A stretch of 64,000 bases of DNA from Phaeodactylibacter xiamenensis. Its GTDB lineage: Bacteria; Bacteroidota; Bacteroidia; Chitinophagales; Saprospiraceae. Below, one piece after another: positions 1-9,531 of the stretch (its first letter is position 1; each line of letters begins with the position of its first letter). The translations under genes and the position numbers were made by a program. The notes under the pieces were generated by a model, which saw only the letters and a list, made by a program, of their open reading frames with translations, was not told where the DNA came from and searched no databases. Where the stretch lies: contig NZ_JPOS01000079.1 in assembly GCF_000759025.1 (NCBI RefSeq), positions 62,001-126,000 on the forward strand, read 5' to 3'.

Positions 1-126
1 AGAGATGGAAACAATACCGGGCGCGAAGTCCGTCAACGCTTCCACGTCGATCTCATCCTTGGTACAGCTAAAGGCAACGAGCCCCGCCAAAACCAGGATG
101 GAAGATATTTTAAGAAAATTTTTCAT
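1..126 (-). CDS. Lipoprotein of the SusCD operon, N-terminal part only
   Basis: The gene starts at 126 and runs off the left edge, so only 42 residues are visible. They show a lipoprotein signal peptide: MKNFLK, a hydrophobic stretch, then a lipobox ending FSC with the cysteine at residue 21, followed by TKDEIDVEAL. It lies 80 bases downstream of the SusD gene on the same strand, the usual place for a surface glycan-binding lipoprotein (SusE/SusF or an IPT-type protein). That role is inferred from position only, because no domain beyond the signal is in the window. Confidence 0.75.
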   Translation of the reverse strand, partial: MKNFLKISSILVLAGLVAFSCTKDEIDVEALTDFAPGIVSIS

Positions 127-205
127 GTCTTAATCTGATTGAAAATTTGATAAATTTTCGAATGGTCGGCGGACTGCTAAGGCAGCCCTACCGATCCATA
201 AAGAT

Positions 206-1783
206 TTAATAGCCCTGGTTTTGCTCCAGGTTGTCATTAGCCAGCAGTTCTTCCGCCGGGATAGGGTAGAGGTTGAGGTGAGGCGACGTTGTTCTGCCTT
301 CCTGAACATTACCTTTCCATGCCCATACACCGTTTTCGGTAAATTGCCCGAAGCGGATGAGGTCTGTACGGCGTACACCTTCCCAGTACAATTCACGGCT
401 ACGCTCATCGAGGATGAAATCCAGGTTGAGGTCTGCTTCTGAAATGTTGCCAGCATCATTATTGTATGCCCGCTGACGCAGGGCATTGATGTAGGCTACA
501 GCTGTACCCAGGTCACCGTTGGAAGCGCCACGGAGGACCGCTTCAGCATAAGTCAGGTGCACTTCTCCAAAACGGAACATCGGATAATCCGTGTCGGCAA
601 AGGTAGGGTCAGAACCCGCAACACCTTCAGACGTAACGTTCTGGTATTTTGGCACGGTATAGCCATTAGTGAACTCATTGATGGCCTCTACGGCTTTGGT
701 TTGCCCTTCTGTAAAGAAGATCGCCCGCTCATCAATATTGCCGGTTTCATCGGGGAAACGGTCTACCAGGGAAGGCAGTGTGCGCAGTCCACCCCAGCCG
801 TTGTTCACGCCGTAGTCTTCCGCATTCATTGCACCACCGATAGCCGCATGCACGAGGTACGTGGTACCGCCGAACGTCTGAGTCGCATCACCATCGAAGT
901 TCACAGACCAGATAATCTCCGTTGAGCGGTCGTTATCAGCCAGGAAGTTGTGGTGGTACTCGTCCATCAGGGTGTAAGCACCAGATTCGATGATCTTGTT
1001 ACAGGCTTCCACTGCCTCATTCCAGTAAGTCTCCCCTCCGGTATAGACTTCACCATTTAGGTAAAGCTTGGCTTGCAGCATCCAAAGTGCGCCTTTGTCT
1101 GCGCGGCCATATGGTGCTGTGCCGGCTTCAAGCATGTCACTCTCAATTTCGTTGAGCTCATTCACGATGAAGTTGAATACCTCCCGGCGGCTGAACTGAG
1201 TAGGCGCGGTAGAACCGATCACCTGATCTTCAGTATAGAATGGAATGTCACCGAAGAAGTCAATGCCATGCCAGTAGCTCAGGGCACGCATAAAACGGGC
1301 TTCTGCGCGGTAAGTGACCATTTGATCAACTACCTCTTTGCTGACACCACGTGCGTCCAGCTTTTCCGGTGTGGATTCCCGCAGGAACTCGTTTGCCAGA
1401 GAGACCTGGAAGAACACCCGATAGTACATCGCACGTACAAACTGATTGGTGCTGCTCCAGCCCTGAGTAACCAGGTCAGGCAGGCCATCGTCATTCCACG
1501 CGATAATAGCTTCATCCGTTGGGAGTTCCTGCAATTGCCAGTACTGGCGCAGGTAGCTGGAGAAGCCTTCATCCAGTGATTTGATATCCGCGTTACCAGC
1601 AGGGCCTTGTTGGCCAGTGACTGCGAGTCCGGCATAGATACGGGTCAGAAAACGCTCGTAGGCAGCATCATCTGAAAAGAAAACATCAGGAGTCAGATCG
1701 TTCCTGGGCTGTACATCCAAATCTGTACAGGCAGACATCATAGCCAGGACGGCGATCAACCCTATATTAATTATTTTTTTCAT
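206..1783 (-). CDS. SusD/RagB family nutrient-binding lipoprotein
   Basis: Length is 525 residues, normal for SusD. The N terminus is a lipoprotein signal (MKKIINIGLIAVLAMMSAC, lipid cysteine at 19), followed by the typical post-lipobox start with DLDVQPRNDLTPDVFFSD. The middle has the helical TPR-like region (AEARFMRALSYWHGIDFFGDIP), and the C-terminal half carries the family block with ILDERSRELYWEGVRRTDLIRFG and ends near LYPIPAEEL. SusD proteins sit on the outer face of the outer membrane, cap the SusC transporter and bind oligosaccharides or peptides. It is 27 bases downstream of susC, so the two are co-transcribed. The substrate cannot be read from the sequence, and no glycoside hydrolase gene is in view to suggest one. 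Confidence 0.95.
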   Translation of the reverse strand: MKKIINIGLIAVLAMMSACTDLDVQPRNDLTPDVFFSDDAAYERFLTRIYAGLAVTGQQGPAGNADIKSLDEGFSSYLRQYWQLQELPTDEAIIAWNDDGLPDLVTQGWSSTNQFVRAMYYRVFFQVSLANEFLRESTPEKLDARGVSKEVVDQMVTYRAEARFMRALSYWHGIDFFGDIPFYTEDQVIGSTAPTQFSRREVFNFIVNELNEIESDMLEAGTAPYGRADKGALWMLQAKLYLNGEVYTGGETYWNEAVEACNKIIESGAYTLMDEYHHNFLADNDRSTEIIWSVNFDGDATQTFGGTTYLVHAAIGGAMNAEDYGVNNGWGGLRTLPSLVDRFPDETGNIDERAIFFTEGQTKAVEAINEFTNGYTVPKYQNVTSEGVAGSDPTFADTDYPMFRFGEVHLTYAEAVLRGASNGDLGTAVAYINALRQRAYNNDAGNISEADLNLDFILDERSRELYWEGVRRTDLIRFGQFTENGVWAWKGNVQEGRTTSPHLNLYPIPAEELLANDNLEQNQGY

Positions 1784-1810
1784 GGCTTAATTTTTCTTGT
1801 GTTCAACAAA

Positions 1811-4800
1811 TTAAAGGCCCAGGCTTGCGCCGAAGATAAAGCCCATCGGACGTGGGAATGGCGCATTATCTATACCACCCACGCCTACTTCCGGATCAAG
1901 TCCGCTGTACTTGGTGAAAACCAGCAGGTTTTGACCGGTAACGTAGAAGCGCAGGCTTGAAATGCCACGCTTAGGCAGTAAGGTGTAGCCTAAAGTTACG
2001 TTGTCCAATCGCATGAAAGACGCATCTTCCACATAGTAATCAGAGAAATACTGAGGGGCGACGAACTGCGTCTCCAGTACAGACTCGTGAACGTTGTTGA
2101 GGAAGAACTGGTCATTGCCAATATTTACACCTTGTACCCGCTGATAATAACCACGGTTAGAGGCATTATTGTTGTAAACATAGTTGCCTACGGCGCCACG
2201 TATTGTCATAGCCAGGTCAAACCCTTTGAATTGGAAATTAGAGGTCAAACCGTAGAGGATGTCCGGTGCTGGATTTTGGAAAATCCGGCGGTCCAGTTCA
2301 TTGATCTGTCCGTCTCCATTTTGGTCAACATACATCATAAGATCGTCCTCATCAGAAACAGGTGTGCCATCATCATTGAGGATATGCTCATAGACGTAAA
2401 ATGCGTCCACAGCATGACCGACCCGGAGAATCTGTACGTTATTGCCCACACCTCCGGCAATACCGCCCCGAAGGATGCCTGCATCACCAGCAATATTGGA
2501 CAGCCCCAGTACTTCGTTACGGTTGTAAGCTATGTTACCGGTAAGGTCCCAGCTCATATCCGATGTTTTGAGCAGATTGGCGTTCAGCGTCAGTTCCACA
2601 CCCTGGTTTTGCAACTCACCGATATTGGTCAGTACGCGGTCAGAAAGGTTAGTACCTGCTGGTACGTTGACTTCGAACAGCAATTGGTTCGTATTCTGGG
2701 TGTAATATTCTAAAGCGCCATTGATACGGCCATTGGCAAAGCCAAACTCAAGTCCCACGTTGAGAGATGCCGTTTCCTCCCACTGTAGCCCCGGGTCATA
2801 GGCATTGGGACGGGCAGTATTGATAAAGATAGGGTTGCCATCTGCATCTGTACCGATTTGGTAACGCGCCCGCTGATCACTAAAGGCGTACTGTGGGAGA
2901 TAGCGGTAGTCACCAATTTCCTGGTTACCTGTGATACCGTAGCTCACACGGAGTTTCAGGTCCGAGAAAATATTGTTTAGGGAACCTGCCCAGTCTTCCT
3001 GTAGGACACGCCAGGCAACGGCTGCTGATGGGAACAAGCCCCAGCGGCTTTCCGGACCGAAGCGGGTGGAACCGTCACGGCGCAGGGTTGCTGTCAGTAC
3101 ATAGCGCTCATCGAAGTTGTAAATCGCACGGCCCCAGAAGGAGATCAGGCGGTTTTCAAAGACGGAATTGGCAGGGAATACGTCTTCGGCTTGTGCCGGC
3201 CCGTTAATTCCGAACTGATCAGTTGAGAGATTCTGCCCCTCAAACAGCGGATATTGCTCGTAGAAGTCCTGATAGGAGTAACCCAGTGTAAGTTTCAGGT
3301 TGTTGCGGTCATTGAGTGACTTGTCGTAGTTGAGGTACGCATCAAACAGGTAGTTGGTCCGCGTGTAATTCTCGATTTTCACCAGACCATTGAAGTTAGC
3401 CACCTGCGTGTTCGTGTAGGTGGTGGGTTCAAAGGTGTTCCGGTCGCCCTGATTGACATCAAAACCCAGGTTGGTTTTCACGCTGAGGCCATCAATAAGG
3501 TCACCCAGTGAATACTCAATTTCCATATTACCAATGGTACGGAAGGATTGCCCTTCGTCAATACGTTGCTCAGCGGCAGAGACCGGGTTACGCGGAGCCA
3601 GGCTGTTCCCGTAGGAGAAGAAACCACCGAAGGCTTCATTGTCCGGATCCAGTACGGGCTGTGTAGGATCAAAATCCCAGGCCGCACCTATGCCCGGATC
3701 AAAAACATCGCGTGTACGTGCACCGCGCAGGTTGGTATTGATCTTCAGCTTATCATCAAAGAATCTGTGGTTATAGTTAAGGCTGAAACTCGCCCGCTCA
3801 GTCTCCGAGCCACGGATGATACCTTCCAGTTGCTGATAACCGGCAGATATGCGGTAGCCAAAGTCTTGTCCGCCCCCGGAAACGCTCAAAGAGTGGTTCT
3901 GGCCCTGAGCCTGACGCAGCATTTCATCAAACCAGTTGGTATTATTACCTCCCAGGGAGTTCAGTCGGCTTGGCGCGAAGAACGTAACTACATCACGGAA
4001 GTTATCTGCATCGAGCATCGCAGGTTCACCGCGGATTTCATTTACGGTGTAGTACCCATCGTAATTCACCCGCGGGCGGCTGCCGGACTGCCCTTTCTTA
4101 GTGGTGATGATAATCACACCGTTCGCACCCCGTGAACCGTAGATCGCCGTTGCAGAAGCATCTTTCAGTACGGTAAAGGATTCGATGTCGCTTGGATTGA
4201 GGAAGTTCAGCGGGTTACGCCCGCCGGCAAAACCTTCATTGTCGATAGGCATACCGTCAATAACGAAAAGCGGCTCATTACTGGCATTGATAGAAGTACC
4301 ACCCCGGATACGAATGGCAGAGCCACCACCTGGAGAACCATCGCCAGGCGCAATCTGTACACCCGCTACTTTACCCGTCAGCAGTTGTTCCGGAGATACA
4401 ATGGCTCCCCGGTTGAAGTTCTTGTCATCAATTTTCGCGACTACCCCGGTCGCATCTTCCTTGCGCACCGAGCCATAACCGATGACCACCACTTCCTCCA
4501 ACACTTCGGCGTCTTCGCCCAGTTGGAAGTCAAGCGTAACGGTTTCTCCGTCTCTTACGGTAATGGTTTTAGTAAGGTCTCCGTATCCAGTATAGGATGC
4601 CCGGAGTTGCTGTTCGCCGGCCGGCACATTTTCGAGGACGTAGTTACCGTCAAAGTCGGTAGCCGTTCCCCGGCTGCTGCCCACCAGCAGAATGGTAGCC
4701 CCGATCAGGGCCTCGCCATTTTCGTCGATCGCTTGGCCTTGTACAGTACCCTGAGCATACCCCTGTTGGACCAGGAGCAGCGCAGCTGCAAAAGCCACGA

Positions 4801-4822
4801 CCAATCGCAGAATGTTTTTCAT
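1811..4822 (-). CDS. SusC/RagA family TonB-dependent outer-membrane transporter
   Basis: The product has 1003 residues. A signal peptide (about 1-23, ending in GYAQ) is followed by a carboxypeptidase-regulatory-like domain (about 25-110: GTVQGQAIDENGEALIGATI), then the TonB plug (about 115-245) with the SusC hallmarks RIRGG, PLFVIDGMPID and ASATAIYGSRGANGVI. The rest is a 22-strand-type barrel ending in a terminal aromatic/leucine motif (FGASLGL). It imports oligomers handed over by SusD, powered by TonB. It is the first gene of a minus-strand operon with SusD and a lipoprotein. A palindrome TAGTGT-N7-ACACTA lies 57-75 bases upstream and may be its operator. No anti-sigma-interacting (STN) domain precedes the regulatory-like domain, so classical FecIR-type control is not indicated. 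Confidence 0.97.
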   Translation of the reverse strand: MKNILRLVVAFAAALLLVQQGYAQGTVQGQAIDENGEALIGATILLVGSSRGTATDFDGNYVLENVPAGEQQLRASYTGYGDLTKTITVRDGETVTLDFQLGEDAEVLEEVVVIGYGSVRKEDATGVVAKIDDKNFNRGAIVSPEQLLTGKVAGVQIAPGDGSPGGGSAIRIRGGTSINASNEPLFVIDGMPIDNEGFAGGRNPLNFLNPSDIESFTVLKDASATAIYGSRGANGVIIITTKKGQSGSRPRVNYDGYYTVNEIRGEPAMLDADNFRDVVTFFAPSRLNSLGGNNTNWFDEMLRQAQGQNHSLSVSGGGQDFGYRISAGYQQLEGIIRGSETERASFSLNYNHRFFDDKLKINTNLRGARTRDVFDPGIGAAWDFDPTQPVLDPDNEAFGGFFSYGNSLAPRNPVSAAEQRIDEGQSFRTIGNMEIEYSLGDLIDGLSVKTNLGFDVNQGDRNTFEPTTYTNTQVANFNGLVKIENYTRTNYLFDAYLNYDKSLNDRNNLKLTLGYSYQDFYEQYPLFEGQNLSTDQFGINGPAQAEDVFPANSVFENRLISFWGRAIYNFDERYVLTATLRRDGSTRFGPESRWGLFPSAAVAWRVLQEDWAGSLNNIFSDLKLRVSYGITGNQEIGDYRYLPQYAFSDQRARYQIGTDADGNPIFINTARPNAYDPGLQWEETASLNVGLEFGFANGRINGALEYYTQNTNQLLFEVNVPAGTNLSDRVLTNIGELQNQGVELTLNANLLKTSDMSWDLTGNIAYNRNEVLGLSNIAGDAGILRGGIAGGVGNNVQILRVGHAVDAFYVYEHILNDDGTPVSDEDDLMMYVDQNGDGQINELDRRIFQNPAPDILYGLTSNFQFKGFDLAMTIRGAVGNYVYNNNASNRGYYQRVQGVNIGNDQFFLNNVHESVLETQFVAPQYFSDYYVEDASFMRLDNVTLGYTLLPKRGISSLRFYVTGQNLLVFTKYSGLDPEVGVGGIDNAPFPRPMGFIFGASLGL

Positions 4823-5313
4823 AAGAGCTACAATTTAATTTTGGTTGTATGGTAAGTTTAGATTACCCGTGTCAATTTTAGTGTACACTTTACACTAATT
4901 CAATAGTTTGAGTGGTAGGCGTAAATCCCTGACGACTTGGCATTTGTCGTTTTTGAGTAACAGTAAGCAGTGGGGGTTAATGTAGTTTTTATACCAAGTC
5001 CATCGGCAAATATATTCCTTGATTCGCAATTGCCCTATTTAATTTTGGAATAAATTTGAGCAAAACCCGACTTTCGTGAACCATTTGCTAAGTTTTCTGA
5101 TTACAATTGGTTGTTTGTTTCGATAGCCACAAAAGAAATCATCTTGCCTGTGCTATACCATGACCTTTGTCACTCCCGGGCTTTTTGTGCTTTGATCTTT
5201 ATCATTTGAGTTGAAAGCAGGGACAGGCAGGGGCCCGCCACGCTCTCGGAGGGGCAACCATACAGCAAGCACTGAGACCATACTTTCGGATACAATAGTC
5301 CTGTCGGCGGGAA
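4823..5313. other. Intergenic region upstream of susC
   Basis: This 491-base gap separates susC from the convergently positioned end of the exonuclease gene. The only structure I can defend is the palindrome at 4879-4897. The part from about 4900 to 5313 shows no open frame of note, no tRNA-like arms and no strong hairpin followed by T residues. Its length suggests that it holds the leader and control region of the sus operon. Confidence 0.5.
4879..4897. promoter_or_regulatory. Palindromic operator candidate upstream of susC
   Basis: Perfect inverted repeat TAGTGT-N7-ACACTA (8-base arms if counted as TTAGTGTA/TACACTAA, 4878-4898). It lies 57-75 bases upstream of the susC start codon, a position where a repressor or activator would act. 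The same arms with the same 7-base spacer occur at 50850-50868 upstream of a porin-like gene. Binding by a regulator is inference. Confidence 0.45.
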
Positions 5314-5931
5314 TTAAACCGCGGGGTCAACCTTTAGCCGGTCAATCATTTTGTTCAGTTCGATAAAGCAGCGCCCGGTCAGCACGGCATCTTCCAGCGC
5401 ATTGTGCTCCTCGGTTTCCCGCTCCAGGTTGAAATAAGCGGCAATAGCGGTGAGGCTTTGGCGCTCGGGTACGGCTTCTCCGGCGGCTTTGAAGATCGGG
5501 AACAAGGCGTGGGTCAGGGACTGCATATCCAGCATGTGGTAGCTGAAGGGCCAGCGGCGGTTGATGATGCCGTAGGCGGCGCGCAGAAAAGCGAAGTCAT
5601 TGACGATGCCCAGGCCCGAAATCATGGTGTGCCGCAGCGCCCGGCTGTTATCAAAGGGGTCCGGCTTGAGCTTTCTCAGCCCCAGCATCCAGGCTTCAAA
5701 TTCAGGCAGGACATCATCCAGCATGGGCGCGTCTTTTAACTGCTCAAGGCTGATGCCATGAACTTCTTCAGAGGGTTTAGAGAACGCTTCCTCGTTTTCC
5801 GGGTATACGTAGGATTGATACCTGCCCAGTTCCATCCAGTTATCGGTGTAAAGCACTGCACCGATTTCGATCACATCGTGATAGCTCGGGTCGTCGCCCG
5901 ACATTTCGAGGTCAATTACCAAATATTCCAT
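5314..5931 (-). CDS. DEDDh 3'-5' exonuclease domain protein
   Basis: From the ATG at 5931 the product has 205 residues and begins directly with the exonuclease core: MEYLVIDLEMSG, with D7 and E9 as the first metal ligands. Longer in-frame starts would add 42 residues without family character, so I chose this one. The third motif HNALEDAVL (His and Asp of the ExoIII/DEDDh type) is near residue 178, and NDFAFLRAAYG supplies the middle Asp region. Such proteins resemble DNA polymerase III epsilon or oligoribonuclease-like nucleases and act in the cytoplasm on 3' ends. The exact substrate is unknown. It is transcribed alone, divergent from yebC. Confidence 0.85.
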   Translation of the reverse strand: MEYLVIDLEMSGDDPSYHDVIEIGAVLYTDNWMELGRYQSYVYPENEEAFSKPSEEVHGISLEQLKDAPMLDDVLPEFEAWMLGLRKLKPDPFDNSRALRHTMISGLGIVNDFAFLRAAYGIINRRWPFSYHMLDMQSLTHALFPIFKAAGEAVPERQSLTAIAAYFNLERETEEHNALEDAVLTGRCFIELNKMIDRLKVDPAV

Positions 5932-6042
5932 AATGAGGTTTGTTGGGCTAAAATAAGGGATTTTTGCCGCTTTGGAAGCATCCCTATGGCGATTGGCGGA
6001 AAAATATTGAGAAGTAAATATGGCAGGCTGATTTGTAAACGC

Positions 6043-6050
6043 TAATTTTG
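6043..6050 (+). promoter_or_regulatory. Promoter -7 element candidate for yebC
   Basis: TAATTTTG matches the Bacteroidota -7 consensus TAnnTTTG and lies 72 bases upstream of the yebC ATG. No well-spaced TTG (-33) element is seen, so support is partial. Confidence 0.35.
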
Positions 6051-6121
6051 CAAGCATTCTGAAGCAGGGCAGCCAGGTTAAGCTAAGCCTGCTTTATTGA
6101 TTCAAATTTAAATTGCAGATA

Positions 6122-6835
6122 ATGGGACGCGCATTTGAATACCGTAAAGAGCGGAAAATGAAGCGCTGGGCCAATATGGCCAAGACTTTCACGCGTATCG
6201 GCCGGGAGATTGCTATTGCTGTTAAGGAGGGTGGGGCGGACCCTGAGTATAACCCCCGCCTGCGTCTGGCTATACAGAATGCCAAGACGGCTAATATGCC
6301 TAAGGCTAACGTCGAAAATGCCATCAAAAAGGCGACTTCAAAGGATGCGGAAAACTACGAAGAGCTGGTTTACGAAGGGTATGCCCCACACGGTGTAGCT
6401 CTTATGGTGGAAACGGCAACGGACAACCCAACCCGTACCGTAGCCAGTGTCCGCCACATCTTCTCCAAGTACGGGGGCAACCTGAGTACTTCCGGCTCGG
6501 TAGATTACATGTTCTCCCGCAAGGCCAACTTTAAAGTCAAAGCCGAAGGGCAGGACGGAGAAGAACTGGAGCTGGGCCTCATCGACTTTGGACTGGAAGA
6601 ACTGAGGAAGGAAGACGATAAAATTGTCCTGGTCTGCGCTTTTGAAGATTACGGCAACCTCCAGAAAGGTATCGAAGAATTCGGGCTGGAAGTGACGGAG
6701 TCTGAACTCGTACGCATTCCCAGTCATTATAAAGAGCTTACAGACAGCGAAGTAGAGGATGTCATTAAGCTAATCGAAATCATGGAAGACGATGACGATG
6801 TCAACGCGGTCTTCCACAACATGAAAGAAGACTAA
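6122..6835 (+). CDS. yebC: YebC/PmpR-family regulator
   Basis: The product has 237 residues, the usual family length. The start ATG at 6122 gives MGRAFEYRKERKMKRWANMA, the form common in Bacteroidota (others begin MAGHSKW). A TTG three codons upstream is not supported. Family hallmarks include TRIGREIAIAVKEGG near residue 30, NPRLRLAIQNAK, the VYEGYAPHGVALMVE segment and DNPTRTVASVRHIFSKYGG. YebC proteins are reported both as DNA-binding regulators and, more recently, as translation factors that help ribosomes through proline stretches. Nothing here separates the two roles. The stop codon overlaps the start of the next gene by one base (TAATG), so the two are translationally coupled. Confidence 0.95.
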   Translation: MGRAFEYRKERKMKRWANMAKTFTRIGREIAIAVKEGGADPEYNPRLRLAIQNAKTANMPKANVENAIKKATSKDAENYEELVYEGYAPHGVALMVETATDNPTRTVASVRHIFSKYGGNLSTSGSVDYMFSRKANFKVKAEGQDGEELELGLIDFGLEELRKEDDKIVLVCAFEDYGNLQKGIEEFGLEVTESELVRIPSHYKELTDSEVEDVIKLIEIMEDDDDVNAVFHNMKED

Positions 6836-7170
6836 TGGATTTTTACAAAATCAACCGCACGGCACTTGTCGTGAAGCCCAAGCCAGCTCTGATCGAGTGG
6901 GCTAATGAAGTTTTTCCGGAACAGCCCCTGGATTATGCTGATATGGATCAGCACGATGAAGCGGATATTTTTCTGTTGCCAGATTTCGAGGATGTGGAGG
7001 ATGTCCTTTCTCATCTTAAAGCCAATGTGGAGGACCTGCTCAGTGTTCTGCTGGAAGGCTGGAGCCTGGACGAGAACGATTGGCCGGAAACACTGGACTG
7101 GGCGCTGTTTGAGCGGTTCTACGACTACCACGTTGAAACGATGGTGACGGATACCATCGAGGAGGATTAA
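6835..7170 (+). CDS. Small acidic protein coupled to YebC
   Basis: The 111-residue protein has no family I recognise. It is strongly acidic (runs such as DFEDVEDVLSHL and a tail ending TIEED), has no signal peptide or membrane segment, and contains two predicted helices rich in Leu, Asp and Glu. Its ATG uses the last base of the yebC stop codon, so translation is probably coupled and the products may be made in fixed ratio. A nucleic-acid mimic or a YebC partner is conceivable, but that is speculation from charge and position. Confidence 0.75.
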   Translation: MDFYKINRTALVVKPKPALIEWANEVFPEQPLDYADMDQHDEADIFLLPDFEDVEDVLSHLKANVEDLLSVLLEGWSLDENDWPETLDWALFERFYDYHVETMVTDTIEED

Positions 7171-7251
7171 AAAACGGGCTGGTTTCAGCCTGCTGCATAC
7201 TTCAGGAACATACAGGGCTCTTTACGGAGCTGGCAACTATTATTAGGGTTA

Positions 7252-9531
7252 ATGACGGATCGAGCAAGGGTTTGGGCTAGCCGCAAGGGGCTAACTGTTT
7301 TATTTTGTTGTGTTTTCAGCAGCTTAGCTATAGGGCAGGCGTCAGAGGGGCTGGATATCCGTTCTGCTGCAACGCCCATACGGCTGGACGGGGTGCTGGA
7401 TGAAGCAGCCTGGGAAAATGCCGGGGTGGCGACTGATTTCTACCAAAACTTCCCGTTTGATACCTCTTACGCTGAACTGGATACGGAAGTCCGTGTCACC
7501 TTCGATGAGACAGCCCTGTACATTGGTGCGGTCATTTATCAGTCACAGGAAGATTACATCGTCACCTCCCTGCGCCGGGACTTTGAACTTGGCCCTTCTG
7601 ATGAATTCGCTGTCAATATTGATCCCTTCCAGGATAAAATCAATGGTTTCCATTTCGCTGTTACACCTTTGAATGTACGCCGGGAAGGCCTCATCGATAA
7701 CGGCAACAGTATTTCCACCGACTGGGATAATAAATGGTACGCCGAGGTGTCCAATCACCCGGAGTACTGGGTGGTGGAAATGGCGATCCCTTTCAAAACG
7801 CTGCGTTACAAACGATCTGAAGGCGCCAATCAGTGGCGGATCAACTTCAGCCGCATATCTGTCAAGCAAAACGAGCGTTCTACCTGGAATCCGGTGCCCA
7901 GGCAGTTCGGGATCAATAACCTCGCTTTCACTTTGCCAATGCGCTGGGTTACGCCGCCACCGAGCCCGGGCTTAAACGTTTCGCTTATCCCGTACGCTAT
8001 TGCGGGTGTGGAGCGGGATGAAGAATTTCGGCTACCCGCAGAGCGCAACTTCAATGCCGGGGGGGATGCCAAGATTGCCATAACACCCTCTCTGAACCTG
8101 GACCTGACCTTTAATCCTGATTTCAGTCAGGTGGAAGTAGACCGGCAGTTGACCAACCTCAGCCGTTTTGAGCTCTTTTTTCCGGAACGGCGGCAGTTTT
8201 TTCTCGAAAATGAGGATTTGTTTGGCAAGTTTGGTTTCCCCAGCAGCCGTCCTTTTTTCAGCCGTAGGATTGGCCTGGCGCAGGGCACGCTCCGGCGTAC
8301 CACAACCGGTGGGGACGAGATCGAAGTGCAACGCAGTTTTAATGTGCCGATTTTGGCGGGCGCCCGGCTCAGCGGTAAGCTGGACAACAACTGGCGGGTG
8401 GGCCTGCTGAATATGCAGACCGGCGCTGTCTCCGATGCAGACCTGGCGCCTGCCAACTATTCCGTCGGTGTACTGCAGCGCAAAGTCTTTGACCGGTCCT
8501 TTGTCGGCGCCATTTTTACCAACAAAGTGAACTACCGGCCGGACGGTGCGGGCGGTTACGAAGTCGACCCTGATGCTTTCAACCGGGTGGCAGGACTGGA
8601 ATACAATCTTTTTTCAAAGGATAATAAATGGGAAGCCGAGGCTTTCTACCACCGCTCTTTTACCAGTGATAATCATGTGGATGCGCAGGCGGCCGCCCTC
8701 TTCGTGGGCCATTACCTGCGCAACTGGCGTATCTTTTTTCCAACCCACTACATCGGGCGCAACCACGAAGCCGAAATGGGCTTTGTACCGCGCCGGGGCT
8801 TCCTGTCCACCTCTCCGGGCATCACCCATTTGATCTTTCCAAAAAAGAAATGGTGGGCAGAGCGGGTCATCGCCTTTGGGCTCAGCGCAAGGACAGAGTT
8901 TATTTTCAACCAACCGGACTATCAACTGACGGACCGGGAGCTGAGCGCCGGGGCATTTGTGGAGTTTCCCGGGCAAAGTGAGCTTAGCCTGGACTATACA
9001 GAGAATTATACTTTCCTGTTCTTCCCATTCGACCCTACCAATACCGGGGGCGTAGAACTGCCGGAAGGGACAGATTATACCTATCCTACCCTTAATTTGA
9101 GCTACAGCTCGGATGTACGTAAGGACTTTTACTATGGCGTGGAAGGCAGCTACGGGCGTTACTTCAACGGGGATTTCTCCCGCCTGCGATTTCAGCTGAA
9201 CTACCGCTGGCAGCCATTGGGGATTCTGGCCCTGGATGCGACGTACACGGATATTCAGTTGCCCAGCCCCTACAACGACGCCGGTATATGGCTGGTCGGG
9301 CCAAGGGCGGAGCTTTCCTTTTCCAGGAGTGTTTTCTTCAGTGTCTTCCTGCAATACAACACCCAGGCCGACAACGTCAACATCAATACCCGTTTGCAGT
9401 GGCGCTTTAAGCCCGTATCGGATATCTTTCTGGTGTACACCGATAACTATTTTTCGGACCAGTTTCTGGCGAATCCACGTGGCAAAAACCGGGCTATTGT
9501 GCTCAAAGCCACCTACTGGCTCAATTTGTAG
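7252..9531 (+). CDS. DUF5916 outer-membrane protein with CBM9-like domain
   Basis: The product has 759 residues. A signal peptide (about 1-29, ending AIGQA) is followed by a carbohydrate-binding family 9-like sandwich (about 35-215: ATPIRLDGVLDEAAWENAG, then EFAVNIDPFQD and WVVEMAIPFKTLRY). The remaining 530 residues are the DUF5916 region, rich in alternating aromatic strands (FELFFPERRQFFLENEDLF is the family signature) and probably a beta barrel. Members are widespread in Bacteroidota next to proteases and sugar-uptake genes, but their substrate is not established. It stands alone on the plus strand, and its last 11 bases overlap the convergent acyltransferase gene. Confidence 0.9.
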   Translation: MTDRARVWASRKGLTVLFCCVFSSLAIGQASEGLDIRSAATPIRLDGVLDEAAWENAGVATDFYQNFPFDTSYAELDTEVRVTFDETALYIGAVIYQSQEDYIVTSLRRDFELGPSDEFAVNIDPFQDKINGFHFAVTPLNVRREGLIDNGNSISTDWDNKWYAEVSNHPEYWVVEMAIPFKTLRYKRSEGANQWRINFSRISVKQNERSTWNPVPRQFGINNLAFTLPMRWVTPPPSPGLNVSLIPYAIAGVERDEEFRLPAERNFNAGGDAKIAITPSLNLDLTFNPDFSQVEVDRQLTNLSRFELFFPERRQFFLENEDLFGKFGFPSSRPFFSRRIGLAQGTLRRTTTGGDEIEVQRSFNVPILAGARLSGKLDNNWRVGLLNMQTGAVSDADLAPANYSVGVLQRKVFDRSFVGAIFTNKVNYRPDGAGGYEVDPDAFNRVAGLEYNLFSKDNKWEAEAFYHRSFTSDNHVDAQAAALFVGHYLRNWRIFFPTHYIGRNHEAEMGFVPRRGFLSTSPGITHLIFPKKKWWAERVIAFGLSARTEFIFNQPDYQLTDRELSAGAFVEFPGQSELSLDYTENYTFLFFPFDPTNTGGVELPEGTDYTYPTLNLSYSSDVRKDFYYGVEGSYGRYFNGDFSRLRFQLNYRWQPLGILALDATYTDIQLPSPYNDAGIWLVGPRAELSFSRSVFFSVFLQYNTQADNVNINTRLQWRFKPVSDIFLVYTDNYFSDQFLANPRGKNRAIVLKATYWLNL

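Noticed and set aside
7177-7190. GGCTG/CAGCC hairpin with a T run on the minus strand after the YebC pair
   Set aside because: The stem is only five base pairs and no minus-strand gene is present to be terminated.
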